A DNA stretch of 6,606 bases from Acidobacteriaceae bacterium (GCA_025462785.1 JAOAPG010000250.1:1-6606); one strand, 5' to 3'; shown: positions 1 through 5,172, counted from the first letter of the stretch. Notes: generated by a model from the letters alone, not told the origin. Made by a program: numbers and translations.

Positions 1-1
1 G

Positions 2-88
2 TACGGATGCGTGGCAATCGCTGCCGTAATTATCGCTTTCGCCGCATCCCACAGTCGCACGTGCCCCAATGCTCAACCGAGTAGGTAG
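2..88 (+). CDS. Possible 3' end of an upstream gene, partial
   Basis: This frame is open from the window edge and closes at a TAG at 86-88. The 28 visible residues begin with a hydrophobic run (CVAIAAVIIAFAA) followed by a polar tail (SHSRTCPNAQPSR). That could be a C-terminal membrane segment or the start of a short exported protein. The other forward frame starting at base 1 is also open here, for 27 codons, but reads as an Arg-rich, low-quality protein. No family can be named from so little, and chance openness over 87 bases is quite possible. Confidence 0.2.
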   Translation, partial: YGCVAIAAVIIAFAASHSRTCPNAQPSR

Positions 89-103
89 CGTGAAGAAAGC
101 GCG

Positions 104-187
104 ATGAACAAAATTACTGTAATCCGGGAGCATTACGCCATCATCCTACACAGCATCGGTTCAATTCATCGAGGAGCAATTCTATGA
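104..187 (+). CDS. Possible 27-residue leader ORF overlapping the next start codon
   Basis: An ATG at 104 opens 27 codons. The TGA (185-187) overlaps the ATG (184-186) of the secreted protein gene in the classic ATGA arrangement of translationally coupled genes. The peptide begins MNKITVIREHYAIILHSIGS and resembles nothing I know. It is preceded only by a weak purine stretch (GAAGAAAG, about 4 bases before the ATG). The following gene has its own strong ribosome binding site inside this ORF, so coupling is not needed for its expression. It may be a leader peptide or simply a chance overlap. Confidence 0.22.
   Translation: MNKITVIREHYAIILHSIGSIHRGAIL
171..176 (+). promoter_or_regulatory. Ribosome binding site of the secreted protein gene
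   Basis: GAGGAG lies 7 bases before the ATG at 184. It fixes that start and agrees with the signal peptide that begins there. Confidence 0.8.
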
Positions 188-918
188 AAAACGCCCGTGT
201 AACTTCGATCGGTGCTCTCGTTCTTGCAGTGCTTCTCGTCGCTGCGAACTCATGGGCGCAACAGCGCCCGCCAATTCTCGAACAGATCGCCAAAACTTAT
301 GGTCTCGATTCATGGGACAAGATCGAAGCGATCCGCTACACCTGGAACGCGGATATCCCCGGACTTTTTAAAGCTGCTCACGCCTGGGAGTGGGAGCCAA
401 AGACCGGCAAGATCTCCTACGAGGGGAAGGATAAAGCCGGGAGGCCGGTGAAGGTTTCTTACATGCAGTCCGAGCTCAACAGCCAGCCCGACACCGTGAA
501 GAACGAAGTCGAACCGGCTTTCGTCAACGATAATTATTGGCTTTTGTTCCCGTTGCACGCTTACTGGGACACCAGCGCCACCGTGACCGACAAGGGTATG
601 CAAAAACTGCCGATTGGCGCAGGCTCGGCCGAGCTGGTTTCGGTGAAGTATCCCGCGGAAGCCGGCGGCTACACGCCAGGCGATACCTGGGATCTCTACG
701 TTGGCAAAGACCACCGCGTTCTGCAAATGGTGTACCACCGCGGCGGGCCCAAGAAGCCAAGCCTCGTGACCGCAACGTGGGCAGGGTACAAAAAGGCAGG
801 TCCTCTGCTCGTTTCAACGGAGCACCGCGGCACCGCCGATGGCAAGCCACTGCACATCTTCATTTCGAATGTCGCGGTGAAGCTGGCGGGCTCAGACATC
901 TGGATGGATGCGAAATAA
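184..918 (+). CDS. Secreted protein, probably DUF6503/LolA-like beta fold
   Basis: The 244-residue product has a clear Sec signal peptide: a basic MKNAR start, a hydrophobic core (about 9-21) and a likely cleavage after SWA (A25|Q26). The mature part is rich in Trp and Tyr and in alternating beta-strand-like segments. Notable blocks are NDNYWLLFPLHAYWD (115-129), GGYTPGDTWDLYV (161-173) and GPLLVSTEH (206-214). From memory these resemble the DUF6503 family of exported proteins, which have a LolA/outer-membrane-lipoprotein-like half barrel and no established function. There are no cysteines and no catalytic motif that I recognise. The length fits a complete single-domain protein. The peroxidase gene begins 45 bases after the stop on the same strand with no terminator between, so an operon is likely. 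A periplasmic location is expected. The family call is moderate; export is secure. Confidence 0.85.
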   Translation: MKNARVTSIGALVLAVLLVAANSWAQQRPPILEQIAKTYGLDSWDKIEAIRYTWNADIPGLFKAAHAWEWEPKTGKISYEGKDKAGRPVKVSYMQSELNSQPDTVKNEVEPAFVNDNYWLLFPLHAYWDTSATVTDKGMQKLPIGAGSAELVSVKYPAEAGGYTPGDTWDLYVGKDHRVLQMVYHRGGPKKPSLVTATWAGYKKAGPLLVSTEHRGTADGKPLHIFISNVAVKLAGSDIWMDAK

Positions 919-963
919 GACGAACGCGTCAAGCTATCTTTGGAGCGACGGGCGTCCTCCGAC

Positions 964-2406
964 ATGAAGATAAACTTAGCAAGGCGATGCCCTCCGTCTG
1001 CCCGCTTCGGGATCGCCATTAACACAAAGGGCCGCAATGAAAATGCGTATGTAGTTGTTCATTGTCGCACTAGGATCGCTAGACTCTTGGCCGTGCTGGT
1101 AATTTTAGCGTTCTCCTGCAAATTCCGTGCGCAGCAATTGACGGTGCTGAAAGACATGAGCGCGACTGGCGAAACAGCGCCGCACGCGCCCCCGATACCC
1201 CCGGCCGGTCCGCTCGCCGATCCCAAGTCCCTGAAACAAGTCGGGGTGCCGGTAGAGGCCACAAGGGCGGCGGTGCCCGGCGACAACCCGCAGACTTCGG
1301 CGAAGATCGCGCTTGGTGAAAAGCTGTTTTTCGACGGCCGCTTGTCGCTTGATGGGACCGTGGCTTGCAGTACATGCCACGATCCCGCACGCGCTTTTAC
1401 TGATGGAAGACCCGTTTCCATCGGCATTAAAGGCCGGGCCGGACAGCGCAACTCGCCGACGGTTCTGAACGCGCTTTATAACAAGGCGCAGTTCTGGGAC
1501 GGGCGCGCGAAAACTCTCGAGGAGCAGGCGTCTCTTCCTATCGTTAATCCGAGTGAAATGGGCCAGCCCAGCCTCGATGCTGCTGTGGCCAAGATTGCGG
1601 CTGTTGCGGAATACGAGAAGGCATTTCGGAGTATCTTCGGCCGGCCACCGAACAGAGCCGATCTTGTGCGCGCCATTGCATCCTACGAGCGCACGCAGTT
1701 TTCCTTCGATTCCCCATTCGATCACTTCATGGCCGGCGATAAAAACGCAATCAGCGATTCCGCCAAGCGAGGTTGGGAGCTTTTCAACACTAAAGCTCGC
1801 TGCAACAAATGCCATGCGCTGGCGGAAAAAAAGCGCGATCCGACGTATTTCACAGATAACGATTTTCATAACATCGGCATAGGCATCATTCGGCACAACG
1901 TTGTGACCCTGGCGTGCAAAGCGGAGGCGGAGATTAATTCGGCCAATACTTTTGACGTGGATCGTGCTGCCATTCAGTCAGACATGTCTGTGCTCGGCCG
2001 ATTCCTGATCACGAAAAAAGAGGCCGATATCGCATCGTTCAAGACACCGGACCTGCGCAACGTGCTCGTTACGGCCCCGTACTTTCACGACGGCTCGCAA
2101 GCCACGCTGTGGGACGTCATGGACCATTACAACAAGGGCGATGGCATAAAAAACCCGTGGCTCGACGAAGATATGCAGCCCTTGGCTCTAAGCGAATCAG
2201 AGATCGATGACGTTGTTGCCTTCCTGGCCACCCTGACGAGCGCACAGTATCAGACACAAGGTAGCAAGGAACTCTCGCGGCAGCGCGAGCTGTCCCGAAC
2301 CAATCGACCCCAGCGCGACACATCTCGCGCTTTCGGGCCAAAGCCGGTTCAGCCGAGGCCATCCCGAGATTGTGCTGTCACGCAACCGGAGAAAAAACCA
2401 CAGTGA
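964..2406 (+). CDS. Di-haem cytochrome c peroxidase, MauG/CcpA family
   Basis: This exported enzyme of the bacterial di-haem peroxidase family reduces hydrogen peroxide to water with electrons from small c-type cytochromes; relatives such as MauG instead oxidise protein residues. Numbered from the first in-frame start (TTG at 940), haem motifs are CSTCH at 143-147 (TGC at 1366) and CNKCH at 288-292 (TGC at 1801). Family blocks include GEKLFFDGRLS, NSPTVLNALYNKAQFWDGR, NPSEMG, SFKTPDLRN and APYFHDGS (379-386), and the C-terminal DDVVAFLATLT helix. A basic tail (RTNRPQRDTSRAFGPKP) extends the protein past the catalytic core, as in a subgroup often annotated as cytochrome c peroxidase. The start is uncertain. 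I chose ATG 964, but it lacks a ribosome binding site and leaves about 38 residues before the hydrophobic segment (ARLLAVLVILAFSCKF). TTG 940 is the alternative. The 3' end is overlapped antisense by the ORF starting at 2505. Peroxidase versus MauG-like oxidase cannot be decided here. Confidence 0.93.
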   Translation: MKINLARRCPPSARFGIAINTKGRNENAYVVVHCRTRIARLLAVLVILAFSCKFRAQQLTVLKDMSATGETAPHAPPIPPAGPLADPKSLKQVGVPVEATRAAVPGDNPQTSAKIALGEKLFFDGRLSLDGTVACSTCHDPARAFTDGRPVSIGIKGRAGQRNSPTVLNALYNKAQFWDGRAKTLEEQASLPIVNPSEMGQPSLDAAVAKIAAVAEYEKAFRSIFGRPPNRADLVRAIASYERTQFSFDSPFDHFMAGDKNAISDSAKRGWELFNTKARCNKCHALAEKKRDPTYFTDNDFHNIGIGIIRHNVVTLACKAEAEINSANTFDVDRAAIQSDMSVLGRFLITKKEADIASFKTPDLRNVLVTAPYFHDGSQATLWDVMDHYNKGDGIKNPWLDEDMQPLALSESEIDDVVAFLATLTSAQYQTQGSKELSRQRELSRTNRPQRDTSRAFGPKPVQPRPSRDCAVTQPEKKPQ

Positions 2407-2505
2407 TGCTGAACAATGCTCTGAGCCGGGGAGGCTGGCCCAACCTCTTGGTTTCACGGCTTGAATATTCCCTATTTGAGGCGAACAGGTGATGTCGTTC
2501 TTCAC
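2197..2505 (-). CDS. Coupled third ORF of the radical SAM operon, function unknown, possibly a gene remnant
   Basis: A GTG at 2505 (read leftwards) overlaps the radical SAM stop in a GTGA arrangement, the same coupling used between the methyltransferase and radical SAM genes. It is preceded by GGGAGG at ideal 7-base spacing. The 102-residue product starts MKNDITCSPQIGNIQAVKPR and resembles no family I know. Only about the first 33 codons lie in intergenic sequence; from 2406 leftwards it is antisense to the peroxidase gene. The start signals look real, but the body may be a fortuitous read-through of an older gene cut off at a recombination junction. It could also be a short peptide gene whose functional part is the N-terminal region. 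Its cysteines (residue 7 and later) leave a substrate role open. The evidence is for the start signal, not for a conserved protein. Confidence 0.33.
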   Translation of the reverse strand: MKNDITCSPQIGNIQAVKPRGWASLPGSEHCSASLWFFLRLRDSTISGWPRLNRLWPESARCVALGSIGSGQLALPREFLATLCLILCARQGGQEGNNVIDL

Positions 2506-3572
2506 GAATCAGCCTCCCTGGCAATCACCACAGTAGTACAGGAACTGCTCAGCTTGGGGAGATCGCGGGCAGCGGCCATGCGGACCCGCAACTTTGGGCG
2601 CTCTCCCCGAATGATCGGACAGTAGTAGTCCGGCTGCAGCAGCGCGCCTTGCAAGCGTCGACGCGCAGCACAGCCACCGTGGCATGAGTCCCGGAACTCG
2701 CATGGCTGGCAGGCTTCGGGAAGCGTGCGGGCTTGGTCGAAGGGTGCGGAGTCCAGAATGTCGAGCCCCATCGAGATCAAATCGGACAGTGGCTCGCCCG
2801 ATCCTGGCCAATAAACGCAGGGCTGCGTTGTCGCTCGCGGCGTAACTCGCACAGTACTGACACCACATCCTCCTCGGAGCGTCGGGAGGCCCGCCATCGC
2901 CCGCACCAGCGGCTCGCCGATCGCGATCACGTCCGTTTCCGCAAAGAGACGCCGGAACCCTTCCCAGTATTCTTCGTATGACAACGCATAAATGTCGGAT
3001 CGCACCGCCTGGTACACATTCACACGCAGAGGCGCGTCAAACTCTTTGGCCACTCGCGCGACCTCGGCCAGACGCAAGTAGTTCGCCTTCATCATGACCG
3101 CGATGATGGTTACCGGTATCCCGAGTCTTACGCAACGTTGGGCTTGCTGGTGGATCAGCTCCCAGTTGCCGTTTCCGCGCTGTGCATTCTGTTCGGCTTG
3201 TGTCGGGTAATCGAGAGAAAACTCAACATCATGAAAGGCGCGCACCTCGTCGTCTTCCAACACAGCAACACTATGGCCGTTGGACGTGATCGTAAGCTTG
3301 ACGGGCTTTTTGCGCAGGTATGCCAGAATCGCCTTAAAGTCCGGATGCATGCCGTTTTCGCCGGTACCCAGATTGACCGAGCGCACAGGCAAACCTTCCA
3401 TGATTGACTTCACTTGATCCAGGGACAGTCGATCCGCACGAGTTGGATCACGGTAGCAGAAGGAACAGGAGAGATTACACTCATTGGTGAGTCCGAGCCC
3501 GAGCGCAACACCCTCATCCGGTACCACCCCGTGAGATATGGTCGATGAAGACTGCACTGTCACGTTGTTCAC
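2502..3572 (-). CDS. Radical SAM protein with C-terminal SPASM domain, probable peptide-modifying enzyme
   Basis: The 356-residue cytosolic iron-sulfur enzyme uses a [4Fe-4S] cluster to cleave S-adenosylmethionine to a 5'-deoxyadenosyl radical. The cluster motif CNLSCSFC (C32, C36, C39) is followed by the radical SAM barrel. The usual GGEP-type SAM-binding strand reads GTGEN (69-73). The C-terminal SPASM domain is complete, with C236-x15-C252, a gap, then C288-x2-C291-x5-C297-x3-C301-x16-C318, which would bind two auxiliary clusters. SPASM enzymes with this spacing commonly install cross-links or epimerise residues in ribosomal peptides (PqqE, mycofactocin and sactipeptide maturases) or activate sulfatases. 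No RRE-type peptide-binding domain precedes the barrel; only about 30 residues come before C32. The GTG start overlaps the upstream methyltransferase TGA by 4 bases and has AAGGA 6 bases before it. The family is certain; the substrate is unknown. Confidence 0.95.
   Translation of the reverse strand: MNNVTVQSSSTISHGVVPDEGVALGLGLTNECNLSCSFCYRDPTRADRLSLDQVKSIMEGLPVRSVNLGTGENGMHPDFKAILAYLRKKPVKLTITSNGHSVAVLEDDEVRAFHDVEFSLDYPTQAEQNAQRGNGNWELIHQQAQRCVRLGIPVTIIAVMMKANYLRLAEVARVAKEFDAPLRVNVYQAVRSDIYALSYEEYWEGFRRLFAETDVIAIGEPLVRAMAGLPTLRGGCGVSTVRVTPRATTQPCVYWPGSGEPLSDLISMGLDILDSAPFDQARTLPEACQPCEFRDSCHGGCAARRRLQGALLQPDYYCPIIRGERPKLRVRMAAARDLPKLSSSCTTVVIAREADS
2513..2518 (-). promoter_or_regulatory. Strong ribosome binding site inside the radical SAM 3' end
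   Basis: On the minus strand GGGAGG ends 7 bases before the GTG at 2505. It lies within the last codons of the radical SAM gene and has no use there other than starting a further gene. Confidence 0.55.
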
Positions 3573-4390
3573 GCAAAATCCTTAATTGCCGGCCCTGGAC
3601 GATTGGCGAAGTATTGTTTATAGCGGGCGACGGCAGCAAACTCTGGCCGGCTCCCCAGCTTGCGCTCCAGCTCAAAAACCCGCTCATACTCAGCCTCGCG
3701 AGAAACCCGCGACGGCAAATAGTCCGCGACGACGCGTATACCCCGCTCAGCAATGATTTCCAGCGATGCCGCTTTGAGCATGGTTCGCAGGCTGTCTGAC
3801 TGAAACAATCGTACGCTACCTCCGTAGAGAGATTCTTGTCCCCACTCAGCGGTGAGATTATGCTTGGTCGCAGCTAGGTCGCCGTCTTTAATTGCGGCCT
3901 TCAACACCTCACCTGCCTGGTTACGCACCAATACCGAGATTATGCTAAACGGATCTCGCAAAGCACTGGCCGCACTGCGCAAGACGGCACAGGGCTCGTC
4001 GACATATTCCAAGATGTTGTGGCAGAGAATTACATCAAACGATTCTGTCGGAAATAAGCTCGCCAATTTGGCAGCATCGCCGTGTTTCAACGCGATCATC
4101 CCGGTAACCCCTACTTCCTGTGCGGTGCTCTTCGCAATATCCAGCATCTCAGCGGAGGAATCCAGCAGCGTGACATGAATGCCAAGTCGCGCCAGGCGAA
4201 CGGGCGTCGCTCCCGTGCCGCACCCGAGATCTAGTGCACACAAAGAGTGTTCGGCCCGGGGCAGGGGAAGAAAATCCTGCAGGTTGCCGAATGCTAAGTC
4301 GGCGCGCAATCGGCCTTCGGGTGTCTCGAGGTAGGCGGCGTACTTATACGCGCCTCTCTGAAAGCGTTCATCGTCGGCTTTGCCAGTCAT
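3569..4390 (-). CDS. Class I SAM-dependent methyltransferase, CmoM/SmtA-like
   Basis: The product of 273 residues has a Rossmann-type methyltransferase core. Numbered from the ATG at 4390, motif I is LDLGCGTGATP (about 53-63), the acidic end of strand 2 is LLDSSAEML (75-83), and the post-core loop is FDVILCHNILEYVDEP (118-133). N-terminal AAYLETPEGRLRADL and the C-terminal segment (GIRVVADYL, then EYERVFELERKLGSRPEF and ARYKQYF) line up well with E. coli CmoM as I remember it. CmoM makes the methyl ester of 5-carboxymethoxyuridine in tRNA. Here the gene overlaps a radical SAM/SPASM gene by 4 bases, so a dedicated carboxylate or peptide methyltransferase is at least as likely as tRNA modification. 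I chose ATG 4390, preceded by GAGGG at 10 bases; TTG 4417 would add nine residues with no better signal. Family confidence is high; the substrate is inferred. Confidence 0.92.
   Translation of the reverse strand: MTGKADDERFQRGAYKYAAYLETPEGRLRADLAFGNLQDFLPLPRAEHSLCALDLGCGTGATPVRLARLGIHVTLLDSSAEMLDIAKSTAQEVGVTGMIALKHGDAAKLASLFPTESFDVILCHNILEYVDEPCAVLRSAASALRDPFSIISVLVRNQAGEVLKAAIKDGDLAATKHNLTAEWGQESLYGGSVRLFQSDSLRTMLKAASLEIIAERGIRVVADYLPSRVSREAEYERVFELERKLGSRPEFAAVARYKQYFANRPGPAIKDFA
3579..3583 (-). promoter_or_regulatory. Ribosome binding site of the radical SAM gene
   Basis: Minus-strand AAGGA ends 6 bases before the GTG at 3572, within the last codons of the methyltransferase gene. Together with the GTGA overlap it supports translational coupling and the GTG start. 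Confidence 0.65.
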
Positions 4391-4437
4391 CTTTATGTGA
4401 CCCTCGTCCTCATGCAACCCTCAAGCCAAATCATTCC

Positions 4438-4449
4438 CCGATCAATCGG
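4438..4449. promoter_or_regulatory. Inverted repeat CCGATCAATCGG, possible operator
   Basis: Five-base arms CCGAT and ATCGG flank two bases. It lies 48-59 bases upstream of the methyltransferase ATG, a position where a repressor or activator of the leftward operon could bind. An eight-base palindrome ACGTACGT follows at 4458-4465. No regulator gene is visible in the window. Confidence 0.3.
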
Positions 4450-4493
4450 TGAATGGCACGTACGTTTATTAGATCGGCATCGTTGGTGGTTAC

Positions 4494-4505
4494 AAAGTTA
4501 ACTTT
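4494..4505. promoter_or_regulatory. Perfect 12-base palindrome AAAGTTAACTTT
   Basis: The sequence is identical on both strands over 12 bases, centred at 4499/4500 in the AT-richest part of the divergent region, just over 100 bases before the methyltransferase start. Symmetry of this length suits a dimeric DNA-binding protein. It could equally be a chance AT-rich palindrome. Confidence 0.35.
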
Positions 4506-4707
4506 ACTTGATGAAGGAGGCAATCTGGGGCCCGAAACTTCAGACCGAGTCGAGGATCGGGGTTGTCACTCGGGCGCTCGCGGCGGCATGAAGCTGATGG
4601 CGATGACGCTCCGGATCCTGTTCGCCGAGACTTTCGACGTGCGCTCTGCCGTAGGAATAGAACAGCACCGCAGGGGGACGGACTCGGAGGAGAGGCACAG
4701 GTTGCCT

Positions 4708-4750
4708 TTGCCGTTCTGCAAAGGCCAATGAACCCATTGGCTTTCGGCAA
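4708..4750 (+). promoter_or_regulatory. Long interrupted hairpin in the small-ORF leader
   Basis: The right arm CATTGGCTTTCGGCAA (4735-4750) pairs along its whole length. Its first ten bases pair with AAGGCCAATG (4721-4730, one G-U pair) across a 4-base AACC loop. Its last six pair with TTGCCG (4708-4713), leaving a 7-base bulge on the left arm only. A second, mutually exclusive hairpin, TTCGG-CAAT-CCGAA (4743-4756), uses the base of the right arm. No T-run follows, so this is not an intrinsic terminator. It sits 35 bases before the small-ORF start and could be a cis-regulatory RNA fold, an mRNA-stabilising stem or a protein-binding site. Confidence 0.5.
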
Positions 4751-4772
4751 TCCGAATGTGTGGTCCCGCCAT

Positions 4773-4778
4773 AAGGAG
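4773..4778 (+). promoter_or_regulatory. Ribosome binding site of the 28-residue ORF
   Basis: AAGGAG ends 7 bases before the ATG at 4786. It is the best ribosome binding site in the central part of the window on this strand and is the main reason to treat the short ORF as a gene. Confidence 0.65.
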
Positions 4779-4785
4779 ATTAGTA

Positions 4786-4872
4786 ATGACAAGTCTTAGT
4801 GCTGTATCTGAAGCGCCCACGAGTGAAGATCCACGGTTCCGATGCTTTGGGACTGCGGACCAAAGCTGTTGA
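4786..4872 (+). CDS. Small peptide, candidate precursor for the radical SAM/methyltransferase pair
   Basis: The ORF encodes 28 residues and has an excellent AAGGAG site 7 bases upstream. The first half (MTSLSAVSEAPTSEDP) is rich in Ser, Glu and Ala and leader-like. The second half (RFRCFGTADQSC) holds two Phe, two Arg, two Cys (C20 and C28, the last residue) and an acidic residue: plausible core material for radical cross-linking and for carboxylate methylation. The size is close to PqqA and MftA, which are substrates of SPASM radical SAM enzymes. It is transcribed away from the methyltransferase/radical SAM operon, from the same intergenic region. The stop overlaps the next ATG as TGATG. I do not recognise the sequence as any described precursor family. 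The ORF call rests on its start signal and context; the role is inference. It could instead be a leader peptide for the following small ORF. Confidence 0.5.
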   Translation: MTSLSAVSEAPTSEDPRFRCFGTADQSC

Positions 4873-5003
4873 TGCTGCCGCGTTCGGATGCGGCGATTTG
4901 TTTCGCAGGAGAAACTCTTTTCGCCTACCCGCTGGTGTTGCAGCTGAATTCAATTGTTGCTACACACACCGAAGACTCGTTCGCGTGCCATGGACATTCA
5001 TGA
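4872..5003 (+). CDS. Small ORF of 43 residues coupled to the 28-residue ORF
   Basis: The ATG shares its A with the preceding stop (TGATG at 4870-4874), so re-initiation could translate it without a ribosome binding site; none is visible. The peptide starts MLPRSDAAICFAGETLFAYP, continues with a hydrophobic stretch (LVLQLNSIVA) and ends in a polar His/Cys tail (EDSFACHGHS). The central segment faintly recalls the start of DUF1254-type proteins (pattern A-Y-x-Y-x-P-L-V), so it may be a fragment of a decayed gene rather than a functional peptide. A second candidate substrate or an accessory peptide is also possible. Confidence 0.3.
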   Translation: MLPRSDAAICFAGETLFAYPLVLQLNSIVATHTEDSFACHGHS

Positions 5004-5172
5004 CTTTAAAGGGCATGCAATCAGAGTCTTCGGCAGGCTACGGAGCTTGATCAGCGATCCTCCAAAAGGCTGCGACGTTCCACTACCCGATGGCACTTTG
5101 GTGTTCGCTGGCTACTCGTGGAAAAAGAAAGACTTCGTCATCTGGGTTAGGGACGATGGCATCCATGCCTGA
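4990..5172 (+). CDS. Small hypothetical protein, 60 residues
   Basis: The ATG at 4990 overlaps the end of the preceding small ORF by 14 bases, and no ribosome binding site is seen. A TTG at 4954 in the same frame would add 12 residues. The product (starting MDIHDFKGHAIRVFGRLRSL) has a protein-like second half, PLPDGTLVFAGYSWKKKDFV, followed by IWVRDDGIHA, with alternating hydrophobic residues that suggest two or three beta strands. I do not recognise the family. It could be a small single-domain protein or the surviving C-terminus of a larger gene whose 5' part is the preceding two frames after frameshifts. Confidence 0.4.
   Translation: MDIHDFKGHAIRVFGRLRSLISDPPKGCDVPLPDGTLVFAGYSWKKKDFVIWVRDDGIHA

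Larger units (their letters stand above)
4391..4785. other. Divergent intergenic region with palindromes and a hairpin
   Basis: This 395-base stretch separates the leftward methyltransferase operon from the rightward small ORFs and should hold both promoters. I see three short perfect inverted repeats near 4438-4505 and a long interrupted hairpin at 4708-4750, but no convincing -35/-10 pair on either strand. On the minus strand a loose TTGTAA / TAATAA pair, 18 bases apart, ends near 4466; it is too weak to call. Several 65-100 codon frames cross the region on both strands. None has a ribosome binding site or protein-like composition that convinces me. Confidence 0.6.

Noticed and set aside
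2407..2501. Bidirectional terminator between the peroxidase and radical SAM genes
   Set aside because: Only 4-base complementary pieces (GAGG/CCTC) are visible and there is no T-run on either side.
4393..4434. A 13-codon minus-strand ORF (MIWLEGCMRTRVT) ending 2 bases before the methyltransferase ATG
   Set aside because: The only purine-rich run (CGGGGA) abuts its ATG, too close to work as a ribosome binding site. It is too short to argue for without conservation.
4454..4470. TGGCAC resembling the -24 element of a sigma-54 promoter
   Set aside because: The -12 GC is missing at the required spacing (the sequence there is TTTA).
4453..4731. Forward 92-codon frame in the divergent intergenic region
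   Set aside because: There is no ribosome binding site, the composition is Arg/Gly/Glu-biased and not protein-like, no family is recognised, and it covers the palindromes and the hairpin.
4540..4820. Overlapping minus-strand frames of 65-100 codons upstream of the methyltransferase
   Set aside because: They lie antisense to one another and to the small-ORF leader, without ribosome binding sites or recognisable motifs. I could not find a precursor-like peptide on this strand.
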